The notes under the pieces were generated by a model. The model was not told the origin of the DNA. It saw only the letters and a list, made by a program, of their open reading frames with translations, and searched no databases. A program made the position numbers and the translations under genes. 20,841 nucleotides of DNA from NCBI GenBank assembly GCA_039589195.1, contig JBDHHV010000047.1, positions 1-20,841 of the forward strand. Reading direction: 5' to 3'. The DNA is from JBDHAC01 sp039589195. Lineage in GTDB: Bacteria > Gemmatimonadota > Gemmatimonadetes > Palauibacterales > Palauibacteraceae. Positions 1 to 6,147 of the stretch are shown here, piece after piece; within the stretch, counting starts at the first letter, position 1; each line of letters starts with the position of its first letter.

Positions 1-351
1 ATCGACCGTCACCACGCGAAAGCGTTCGAGGAGATTCGGGTAGGCCTCGGGGGGCTGATCGGAGTTGATGAGGATCGTTCCGCCACGCTCGAGCCCGCTG
101 GTCACGTCCACGGCTCCGATCAGCGTCGGGTCGAGGACGATCAGATCGTCCGGCTCCGTAACCTCGCAGCGGAGCCGAACGGGCCGGTCGGCGAACCGAA
201 CGAACGCGGTGACAGGGGCGCCGCGTCGCTCGACACCGAACGCCGGAAACGACTGAACGCAGTGACCCTCACGAAAGAGAGCTTCGGCCAGGAGCTTGGA
301 GGCTATGACCGCCCCCTGACCTCCACGACCGTGTACACGCAGCTCCTGCAT
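1..351 (-). CDS. 2-oxoacid:acceptor (ferredoxin) oxidoreductase gamma subunit, partial (C-terminus beyond window)
   Basis: Reading the minus strand from an ATG at 351 gives 117 codons with no stop up to the window edge. Residues 7-15 read HGRGGQGAV and residues 35-47 read FPAFGVERRGAPV. Both are hallmark motifs of the gamma domain of pyruvate/2-oxoglutarate/2-ketoisovalerate:ferredoxin oxidoreductases (PorG/KorC type), which oxidatively decarboxylate 2-oxoacids to acyl-CoA with ferredoxin as acceptor. A GGAG lies 6 nt before the ATG and supports this start. The full domain is usually about 180-200 residues, so a third or more is missing. The alpha, beta and delta subunits are not upstream. 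They may follow downstream, outside the window. The substrate cannot be told from this fragment. Confidence 0.88.
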   Translation of the reverse strand, partial: MQELRVHGRGGQGAVIASKLLAEALFREGHCVQSFPAFGVERRGAPVTAFVRFADRPVRLRCEVTEPDDLIVLDPTLIGAVDVTSGLERGGTILINSDQPPEAYPNLLERFRVVTVD

Positions 352-534
352 GGCTGGCTCCACGACAGGTCCGCGAGGGGAGGCCCGGCGGAACCGCCGC
401 CGGAGCGCTCTCGCGCCGCGAACACGCGAGCAGATTGGGCACAGGATCTGCACCCTGAGGGATCAAGAAGGGTGCCAGTTCCCCGCCTCGAGCAGGGGGC
501 TGACCGGGGTTGAACTCCAGCGACTGGACCCCCC

Positions 535-726
535 ATGGATGCCCCACGTGCGGAACCACCGGATCGCGCGTCCATACCGGATGGATGGGAGGGCAAATGG
601 CCTCCTTGCGCGGAAGCCCAAGCTGACGGCGTTCCCTGCGAGGAAGTTGACCGGGACTGTGAGGACTGCGACAAGGCGTACCCGGAGATCACCGAATCGG
701 CGGGCACCTCCAAGCCCGATCCCTGA
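535..726 (+). CDS. Small acidic cysteine-rich protein, hypothetical
   Basis: A 63-residue frame starting at ATG 535; an in-frame TGA at 511 excludes a longer version. The middle of the product carries four cysteines in the pattern C-x7-C-x6-C-x2-C (PC...GVPC...DCEDC) in an acidic setting, preceded by WEGKWPP. This looks like a small metal-binding knuckle rather than random reading of GC-rich DNA. Third codon positions in the second half are mostly G or C, as in neighbouring genes. The Shine-Dalgarno sequence is weak, with only a GGA at 526-528. I have an impression of similar short PC...GVPC...DCxxC proteins in related genomes but cannot verify it. It stands alone between porG (minus) and the CoA-binding gene. 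Function unknown; it could still be a chance frame. Confidence 0.45.
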   Translation: MDAPRAEPPDRASIPDGWEGKWPPCAEAQADGVPCEEVDRDCEDCDKAYPEITESAGTSKPDP

Positions 727-763
727 CCGGAACGCTCGAGCTCACGGGTGCTCTCTCACGGGC

Positions 764-788
764 CGCCAACCCGCCCCAAGCGGGCGGC
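764..788 (+). terminator. GC-rich hairpin downstream of the small ORF
   Basis: The arms 770-774 (CCCGC) and 780-784 (GCGGG) pair around a 5-nt loop. An outer 3-bp stem (765-767 with 786-788) follows after an internal loop. It lies about 40 nt after the small ORF and before the CoA-binding gene. No T-tract follows, so intrinsic termination is only a guess. Confidence 0.25.
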
Positions 789-873
789 AGGGGCCATGTC
801 GGCCGGGTCAGCGTGTCACCTCGTGGGGCAAGAAGTCCCGCCCTCAAACCTGCCTACCACAAGGATCCGCATC

Positions 874-1398
874 ATGAAACCTCTGAAGCAGGCGGCCGAA
901 GACTTCCTTTCGGTCGACCGCATCGCCGTCGCGGGAGTGTCCCGCTCCTCGACCGAGGCCGCGAATGGCATCTACCGAAAGCTTCGCGCGGAGGGTTATC
1001 ACGTCATCCCCATCAACCCGAACGCGGAAGAAGTCGAGGGGGATGCGTGCTTCGCGGACCTCGCCGCCGTGCCCGATCCGGTGCAGGGCGTGGTGGTGGC
1101 AACGCACCCGTCCGCCACGCCCGATGTCGTTCGCCAGTGCGCCGAGCTAGGGATTCGGAGGGTGTGGATGCACCGCTCCTTCGGCGAAGGAAGCGTGTCG
1201 GAGGAGGGCGTCCGGCTCTGCCACGAGCACGGCATCGAGGTGATCCCCGGCGCTTGCCCGCTCATGTTCTGCCGCGGCGCGGATGTGGGCCATCGATGCA
1301 TACGATGGGTGCTCGGAGTCACGGGGAAGTTGCCCGGTCCGGAGGACGGCTTGCGCAGTCAGGGTAGCCAGCGCCACCGGTCTCGAAGGATGAGATAG
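874..1398 (+). CDS. CoA-binding domain protein (YccU-like)
   Basis: A 174-residue protein with a single Rossmann-type CoA-binding domain. The first strand and nucleotide loop are at residues 18-26 (AVAGVSRSS), the segment VIPINPN is at 44-50, and the family's CPLMF motif is at 128-132. The family is known to bind CoA, but its physiological role is poorly defined. The frame is open back to 748, but ATG 874 was chosen because an AAGGA at 861-865 sits 8 nt ahead and the family motif pattern begins here. The conserved domain ends near GKLPG (151-155). The last 20 or so residues are low-complexity, basic and overlap the convergent gene at 1359-1745 by 40 bp, so the tail may be a recent read-through extension. 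Confidence 0.88.
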   Translation: MKPLKQAAEDFLSVDRIAVAGVSRSSTEAANGIYRKLRAEGYHVIPINPNAEEVEGDACFADLAAVPDPVQGVVVATHPSATPDVVRQCAELGIRRVWMHRSFGEGSVSEEGVRLCHEHGIEVIPGACPLMFCRGADVGHRCIRWVLGVTGKLPGPEDGLRSQGSQRHRSRRMR

Positions 1399-1745
1399 GG
1401 GCCCAGCACGGTGACGGGCGCGAGCAGACCACCGAGCCCGCTCGGACTCCCCGATCTCCACGTCGTGATCACGAGCGTGCCGACGACGAAAGAGATGATC
1501 AGCCCGACGATCTTCTGGGATCGATATACGCTCGGCTGAGTCCGCATCTGGACGACCGTCGCCCCGACTCCGATGCACACGAGGCTGCCGAACAAGAACT
1601 GCTGGAGCTGCGGAAACCCCGGTAAACGGTTCGGATCAGCGAAGAGACCGAAGATGATCGAGGTTGCCAACGGCACGCTCAGGGCGAGGGACAGGGCTTT
1701 CCAAAACCCGGTGCGGATCGGACGCTGTTCACTCGTGTCACTCAT
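1359..1745 (-). CDS. Small multipass membrane protein, hypothetical
   Basis: The product is 128 residues with about four hydrophobic segments: roughly residues 17-36, 46-66, 77-96 and 103-122, joined by short charged loops, and a hydrophilic N-terminus (SDTSEQRP). I do not recognise a family. The strongly alternating hydrophobic/polar pattern is unlikely by chance in a shadow frame and supports a real inner-membrane protein. The start ATG at 1745 has no clear Shine-Dalgarno sequence. It is divergent from the methyltransferase, with only about 60 bp between the starts, so the two may share a bidirectional promoter region. Its 3' end overlaps the tail of the CoA-binding gene. Confidence 0.6.
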   Translation of the reverse strand: MSDTSEQRPIRTGFWKALSLALSVPLATSIIFGLFADPNRLPGFPQLQQFLFGSLVCIGVGATVVQMRTQPSVYRSQKIVGLIISFVVGTLVITTWRSGSPSGLGGLLAPVTVLGPYLILRDRWRWLP

Positions 1746-1788
1746 GGACGCGCTCGACCGCGTAAGGGTGCGTACATCTCGATCCGCC

Positions 1789-1796
1789 GAGAGGAG
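1789..1796 (+). promoter_or_regulatory. Strong Shine-Dalgarno for the methyltransferase
   Basis: GAGAGGAG lies 9 nt before ATA 1806 and 3 nt before ATC 1800. It overlaps a GTG (1796) that opens only an unrelated frame. Its position, about 100 nt before the first canonical in-frame start (GTG 1896), argues that translation begins at a non-canonical codon here. Confidence 0.5.
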
Positions 1797-1805
1797 TGCA
1801 TCAAG

Positions 1806-2492
1806 ATAGACTTCTGGGAGGATCCGGAGCAGGTAGAACGGTTCGCGGACCGCGAACCGGATCGGAGGCTCGTCGAGCTTCTCGGGGACTATGCGGTGCC
1901 CTCAAGGACGCGCGTGCTCGACCTGGGGTGCGCGGGGGGCAGGAACACGCTTCTCCTCGCCGCCGCCGGCTTCGACGTGTACGCGCTGGACTCGTCGCAC
2001 GCGATGATCGCGCGGACCCGGACCCGAGTGGCCGAGATCATCGATCCTGACGAGGCCCGGCGTCGAATCACGGTCGGACCGATGGACGACCTGGACTTCG
2101 CGAGCGGGTTCTTCGACCTGATCCTGGCCCTTGGCGTGTATCACAATGCCCATTCACCCGAGGAGTGGAACCAGGCGCTGGCGGAGACATCCCGCGTTCT
2201 GAAGCCGCGTGGACTCGTGCTCGTCGCCAACTTCGCCAAACGAATCCGCCCGGAGGGGGCCCAACTCCGGCCCGTCCCCGATTTGCCGCACGTATACGAA
2301 GGGTTACCCTCAGGCCGCGTGTACCTCATCGATGCCATGGGGCTGGACACGGCGATGGCCACATACGGGTTGGACCCGGAGCGACCCACCCGGACCGTGG
2401 AGGTGGTGAAGAACGGGGGCCTGCGCGTGACCGTCAACGGCCTCTACCGAAAGAGAGACGCGGACACCAGCGATGCGAGACCGACGCCGTAA
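1806..2492 (+). CDS. Class I SAM-dependent methyltransferase, non-canonical start (ATA?)
   Basis: A Rossmann-fold methyltransferase of about 228 residues. Motif I (VLDLGCAGGRNT) is at residues 37-48, an acidic residue closes strand 2 (YALD, D62), and a motif-IV-like segment reads FFDLILALGVYHN. The post-domain helix and 'RVLKPRGLVLVANF' strand are also present. The first conventional start in frame is GTG 1896, only 7 codons before motif I. However, the same frame encodes a protein-like leader upstream (DFWEDPEQVERFADREPDRRL), typical of the N-terminal helix of such enzymes. No ATG, GTG or TTG exists in this leader. A strong GAGAGGAG at 1789-1796 lies 9 nt before an ATA at 1806, which I take as the most likely start; ATC 1800 is an alternative. 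The methyl acceptor is unknown. Confidence 0.8.
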   Translation: MDFWEDPEQVERFADREPDRRLVELLGDYAVPSRTRVLDLGCAGGRNTLLLAAAGFDVYALDSSHAMIARTRTRVAEIIDPDEARRRITVGPMDDLDFASGFFDLILALGVYHNAHSPEEWNQALAETSRVLKPRGLVLVANFAKRIRPEGAQLRPVPDLPHVYEGLPSGRVYLIDAMGLDTAMATYGLDPERPTRTVEVVKNGGLRVTVNGLYRKRDADTSDARPTP

Positions 2493-3564
2493 TGAGACCG
2501 GCGGCGTAGTGAGACCGACAGTGACGACTCACCACACGACACGTGCCATCCTCATCGATCGTCTCGGGCCACCCGAGGTCCTGGTCGAGCGTGAGGTGCC
2601 GCTGCCCGATCCGGGCCCCGGAGAGGTCCACCTCGAGGTCGAGGCGACCGGGATCAATTTCGCCGACCTGATGATGCGGACCGGGTTGTACGGTACGGTC
2701 CCGCCGCGCCCGTTCAGCCCCGGGTTCGAGGTGGCCGGGGTCGTCGCGCGCGTCGGCCCGAGCGTTGAAGGTTGGAGCGAGGGGGATCGCGCGGTCGCGT
2801 TGCTGCGCCACGGCGGCTATGCCCGTGACGTCGTGCTCCGCGAGCGACAGCTGTTCCCGTATCCGAGCAGTCTCACTCCGGTCGAGGCAGCCGCCGTTCC
2901 CGTCAACTTCCTTACCGCCTGGGTGTGTCTGTTCGAGACCGGGCACGCACGCCCCGGCGATACGGCGCTCATCCTGGGGGCGGGAGGGGGCGTCGGCACC
3001 GCGGCGGTGCAGCTGGGCGTTCAACGTGGCCTCAGGGTGATCGGAACGGCGGGTGATGCGCGTAAGCGGGCCTTCGTCACGGATGAGCTGGGTGCCGATG
3101 CCTGCTTCGACTCCCGCGGGGACTGGGAGCAGGGCGTGCGAACCGTTGTCGGCGAACGAGGGATCGACATCGCGCTCGATCCGGTGGGCGGCCCCGCGAC
3201 CGCGGCTTGTCGCAGGCAGCTGGCCCCGCTCGGACGTCTCGTGTTCTATGGTCTCAGCAATGCCCTGCCACGACGAAAACGCAGCTGGCTGCGGGCGATC
3301 AGGGCGTTCGTCGGCACACGGCGCTTTCACCCCGCTTCGCTTGCGGAGCCCAACGTGGGGATCTTCGGCGTCCACCTCCTCCACCTCGGCAGGAAGGAAG
3401 ATCTGCTCGGCCCGGTACTCGAGCAGATCTACAGGGGCATCACGGCGGGAGAGTGGCGGCCGATCGTGGACCGTGTGTTCCCGCTCGATCAGGCGGGCGC
3501 CACGGAGGCCCACTCGCACATGCACGCGCGTGGCAACCTCGGGAAAGTGCTGCTAGCACCATAA
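2473..3564 (+). CDS. NAD(P)H:quinone oxidoreductase-like medium-chain dehydrogenase
   Basis: A medium-chain dehydrogenase/reductase of the zinc-free quinone oxidoreductase type. The N-terminal GroES-like domain covers roughly residues 25-140 (RAILIDRLGPPEVL, NFADLMMRTGLY, PGFEVAGVVARVG). The Rossmann domain has GAGGGVGTAAVQLG at 169-182, and ALDPVGGPA follows in the middle of this domain. The structural zinc cysteine cluster of alcohol dehydrogenases is absent, which fits a quinone/enone reductase or VAT-1-like enzyme using NADPH. Start choice is uncertain: ATG 2473 overlaps the methyltransferase by 20 nt, while GTG 2509 or GTG 2521 would begin after its stop and nearer the conserved RAILI strand; none has a good Shine-Dalgarno. 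It probably shares a transcript with the genes on either side. Confidence 0.9.
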   Translation: MRDRRRNETGGVVRPTVTTHHTTRAILIDRLGPPEVLVEREVPLPDPGPGEVHLEVEATGINFADLMMRTGLYGTVPPRPFSPGFEVAGVVARVGPSVEGWSEGDRAVALLRHGGYARDVVLRERQLFPYPSSLTPVEAAAVPVNFLTAWVCLFETGHARPGDTALILGAGGGVGTAAVQLGVQRGLRVIGTAGDARKRAFVTDELGADACFDSRGDWEQGVRTVVGERGIDIALDPVGGPATAACRRQLAPLGRLVFYGLSNALPRRKRSWLRAIRAFVGTRRFHPASLAEPNVGIFGVHLLHLGRKEDLLGPVLEQIYRGITAGEWRPIVDRVFPLDQAGATEAHSHMHARGNLGKVLLAP

Positions 3565-3577
3565 CCCGCACCCAACG

Positions 3578-4780
3578 GTGACCGGTGCTTCCGGTCGCAC
3601 CCGAGGGACCGCGCCGAGCGGTGTCGCGATCGCCGCCGTGATCGCGGTGAGCCACGGGGCGATCGACGCGTACGCGGCCTTCCTGCACCCGCTGCTCCCC
3701 CGGATCATGGACAAGCTGGGGCTATCGATCACCCTGGCCGCGGCGCTCTCGATGAGCCTGTTCATCGCCGTCTCGGTGCTCCAGCCCCCACTGGGCTATC
3801 TGGCCGACCGCTACGGCCGCCGGCCCTACACCGTCGCGGGTCCGGTCCTGGCCGGGGTGTTCTTCTCGTTGATCGGGATCGCCCCGACCTTCGGCGTTCT
3901 GGTGGCGTTCCTCGTTCTGGGTGGGCTCGGCGCGTCCACCTTCCACCCGCCCGCTGCCTCCCTGGCCGCACGAGCGGGCGAGGGACGTGGCAGCGGCATC
4001 CGCTTTTCCATCTTCTCGTTCGGTGGCGCAGCGGGGTTCGCGATCGGCCCGCTGGCAGCCGTTTGGCTGGTGGCCCAGCGCGGATTCGAAGGGTTGTGGG
4101 TGGCGATGGTGCCCGGCGTCCTGCTCGGGCTCGCGTTGTGGAGAACGCTCCCGGACGAAAGGGAGAGGCGCGCGGGCCCGCCGCCGCCACACCCGATCCA
4201 GGTTCTCCGGGCGCTGAAGGGTCCGCTGGGGCTCCTGTTCGGGATCAGCGCGGCGGGCGCCTTCGTCCAGCGCGTGTTCCTGACGTTGACGCCCATCATC
4301 GGCGCGCAAGCCGGGCGTACCGAGGCCACGGGAGCCGTCGTCTTGAGCGTATACCTGGGCGCTCAGGCGTTGGGGACGCTGGCCGGCGGCGCGCTGGCCG
4401 ACCGCGTGGACCGGCGGCGCCTGCTGCTCGCGGCGACGGCCGTGGGAGTGCCGCTGCACATCTTGGCGGTGACCGCGGCACCGGCCGGACCGCTCGCGCT
4501 GGCAGCCGCGATCGGTGCCGGATTCCTCAACATGGGGATGCTCCCCGCCGTCGTGGTCATGGCGCAGGAGATCATGCCGGAGGGAACGGCGGTGAGCTCC
4601 GGCATCGTGATGGGTCTCGCGTGGGTGCCGGGCTCGCTCGGAGTGCTGGGGGCCGGAGCGCTCGCCGATCAAATCGGTCCCGTCGGTGCTGCCGCGTGGT
4701 CGATGCCGCTGTTGCTGGTCGGGACGCTCCTGGCGCTACACCCTGCGCTCAAGAAGTACAGTCACGCGGCACACGGCTGA
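3578..4780 (+). CDS. MFS transporter, fosmidomycin-resistance (Fsr)-like
   Basis: A 400-residue integral membrane protein with about 12 hydrophobic segments. The major-facilitator motif A (GYLADRYGRRP) is at 73-83, with its degenerate repeat (GALADRVDRRR) in the second half. The N-terminal 'SHGAIDAYAAFLHPLLP' segment and TFHPPAAS at 121-128 resemble the Fsr subfamily, proton-driven exporters named for fosmidomycin resistance. The natural substrate here cannot be deduced. The start is GTG 3578, 13 nt after the dehydrogenase stop, consistent with co-transcription. A charged loop with a polyproline run (about 193-206) separates the two six-helix halves, as usual. The gene converges on the isopropylmalate-dehydrogenase-like gene. 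Confidence 0.9.
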   Translation: MTGASGRTRGTAPSGVAIAAVIAVSHGAIDAYAAFLHPLLPRIMDKLGLSITLAAALSMSLFIAVSVLQPPLGYLADRYGRRPYTVAGPVLAGVFFSLIGIAPTFGVLVAFLVLGGLGASTFHPPAASLAARAGEGRGSGIRFSIFSFGGAAGFAIGPLAAVWLVAQRGFEGLWVAMVPGVLLGLALWRTLPDERERRAGPPPPHPIQVLRALKGPLGLLFGISAAGAFVQRVFLTLTPIIGAQAGRTEATGAVVLSVYLGAQALGTLAGGALADRVDRRRLLLAATAVGVPLHILAVTAAPAGPLALAAAIGAGFLNMGMLPAVVVMAQEIMPEGTAVSSGIVMGLAWVPGSLGVLGAGALADQIGPVGAAAWSMPLLLVGTLLALHPALKKYSHAAHG

Positions 4781-4798
4781 GAACCGGCCGGGCACCGC

Positions 4799-4818
4799 GC
4801 GGCGGATGTAATCGCCGC
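4799..4818. terminator. Hairpin in a convergent intergenic gap, possible bidirectional terminator
   Basis: GCGGCG (4799-4804) pairs with CGCCGC (4813-4818), extended by AT/AT across a bulged G, with a GTA loop. It lies between the stops of two convergent genes, where a shared terminator is expected. There is no T-tract on either side. Confidence 0.4.
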
Positions 4819-4832
4819 CGCCGCCGCCCGCC

Positions 4833-4890
4833 CCGCGGATCGGGCGCTGACGCCGGCGAGTCCGCGAATCAGGTGCTGACGCCGGCCAGC
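4833..4890. repeat. Imperfect 29-bp tandem duplication across a stop codon
   Basis: Positions 4833-4861 and 4862-4890 match at 24 of 29 sites, including the identical 12-mer GCTGACGCCGGC. The second copy contains the last codons and stop of the isopropylmalate-dehydrogenase-like gene. In the first copy the stop triplet has become a sense triplet. Confidence 0.6.
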
Positions 4891-5954
4891 CGTTCCAGGA
4901 CCATGTCCCCCATCCTGTCGGTGGGAATCCCGCTGCGGGCGTCCGCCGATGGCACGTCGCCGCTCGTGAGCAGATTCGCGATCGCGGTCTCCACTCGCCG
5001 CGCGGCCGTCCTCTCGCCCAAATAATCGAGCATCATCGCCACGGCGGAGATCGCTCCGAGCGGACAGGCCACGTTCTTTCCCGCGTATTTGGGCGCCGAA
5101 CCGTGGATCGGCTCGAACATGGACGTCCGCCCCGGGTGGATGTTGCCCGAGGCCGCGATCCCCATCCCGCCCTGGAGCATGGCGCCCAGGTCGGTGATGA
5201 TGTCGCCGAACATGTTCGTCGTGACGATCACGTCGAACCATTCCGGGTTCTTCACCATCCACATGCAACACGCGTCGACGTAGGCGTGGTCCGTGTCCAC
5301 GTCGGGGTATTCGCTCGCCACGTGGGCGAACACCCGGGTCCAGACGTCATGCGGGCGGACGGCGTTCGCCTTATCCACCAGTGTGACGAGCGGCCGTTGA
5401 CCATCATCGCGAGCGGCCGCCCGCTGCCGGGCGAGCTCGAACGCATACCGGCTGGCGCGCTCGCACCCCTTCCACGTGTAGATCCCGTTCACCAGCGCGA
5501 TCTCGTCCGGCGTGTCCTTCCGAAGGTGACCGCCGACCTGCGAGTACAGCCCCTCCGTATTCTCTCGCACGACCACGAAGTCGATGTCGTCCGGCCCCTT
5601 CCCCTTGAGCGGGCACAGGTGATCGGAGTACAGCTTGATGGGTCTCAGGTTGATGAACAGATCGAGCCCGAACCGGAGCCCGAGGATCACCGAGCGCTCG
5701 ACCAATCCCGGCTCCACGTCCGGGTGGCCGATGGCCCCCAGCAACACCGCGTCCAGCGTCCCCCATTCTTCGATCACCTCGTCGGCGACCAGCTCGCCGG
5801 TCGTCAGGTAGTGCTCGCTGCTGTAGGGGTAGTCGACGAGCTCGTAGCGCACGTCCTCGAGCGCCGCGACCTCCTTGAGCACCTTCAGCCCCTCCGCGGT
5901 CACTTCCGGACCGATACCGTCGCCGCCCAGCACACCGATCTTGTATGAAGTCAT
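4869..5954 (-). CDS. leuB: 3-isopropylmalate dehydrogenase family protein (LeuB-like)
   Basis: A 361-residue beta-decarboxylating dehydrogenase. In order it has the N-terminal GGDGIGPEV (10-18), substrate-carboxylate arginines R94, R104 (NLRP) and R130 (VRENTEG), catalytic Y137 and K195 (DKANAVR), and metal-binding aspartates near D227, D251 and D255 (NMFGDIITDLG). The NAD loop EPIHGSAPKYAGKNVACP begins at 281. It should oxidise and decarboxylate a 2-hydroxy acid, most likely 3-isopropylmalate in leucine synthesis. The LGLRF..DL..NLRP helix resembles actinobacterial-type LeuB more than isocitrate dehydrogenase. No leuA or leuCD is nearby, so D-malate, tartrate or homoisocitrate activity is not excluded. 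The start ATG 5954 follows a purine-rich GAGGAGAGAGAGA leader. Confidence 0.85.
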   Translation of the reverse strand: MTSYKIGVLGGDGIGPEVTAEGLKVLKEVAALEDVRYELVDYPYSSEHYLTTGELVADEVIEEWGTLDAVLLGAIGHPDVEPGLVERSVILGLRFGLDLFINLRPIKLYSDHLCPLKGKGPDDIDFVVVRENTEGLYSQVGGHLRKDTPDEIALVNGIYTWKGCERASRYAFELARQRAAARDDGQRPLVTLVDKANAVRPHDVWTRVFAHVASEYPDVDTDHAYVDACCMWMVKNPEWFDVIVTTNMFGDIITDLGAMLQGGMGIAASGNIHPGRTSMFEPIHGSAPKYAGKNVACPLGAISAVAMMLDYLGERTAARRVETAIANLLTSGDVPSADARSGIPTDRMGDMVLERLAGVST

Positions 5955-6101
5955 GGTCTCTCTCTCCTCGTCTGTACAGGACAGTCTCGACGGGGAAGTA
6001 CGCGCGGGGCAATAGGCGAAACTGACCGAGCCGAGAGTGGCACCGCGCGCACCCTCTTCCGGTTTGCAGGTGATGTGTTCGCGTGGTCGTGGGAGGTGGG
6101 T

Positions 6102-6138
6102 GGCCGGCGGGGTGGCGCTGACCGCGACCCCGCCGGCC
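6102..6138 (-). terminator. Perfect 12-bp stem hairpin after the M16 operon
   Basis: GGCCGGCGGGGT (6102-6113) is perfectly complementary to 6127-6138, with a 13-nt loop. It lies 9 nt beyond the stop codon of the second M16 gene. No T-run follows on the minus strand, so it may act as a factor-assisted terminator or protect the mRNA 3' end. Confidence 0.6.
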
Positions 6139-6147
6139 GGTCCGATC

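Noticed and set aside
503..520. T-loop-like sequence (GTTCAACCC on the minus strand), possible tRNA
   Set aside because: The flanking T-stem does not pair and no acceptor or anticodon arms can be drawn.
2434..3525. 363-codon minus-strand open frame
   Set aside because: It mirrors the quinone-oxidoreductase-like gene; its composition is typical of a shadow frame.
3578..4780. Antibiotic-resistance island centred on the Fsr-like transporter
   Set aside because: Fsr-type transporters are widespread housekeeping MFS members. No mobile element, integrase or composition shift surrounds it.
5965..5975. CTGTACAG palindrome upstream of the LeuB-like gene
   Set aside because: An 8-bp palindrome alone is too common to call an operator.
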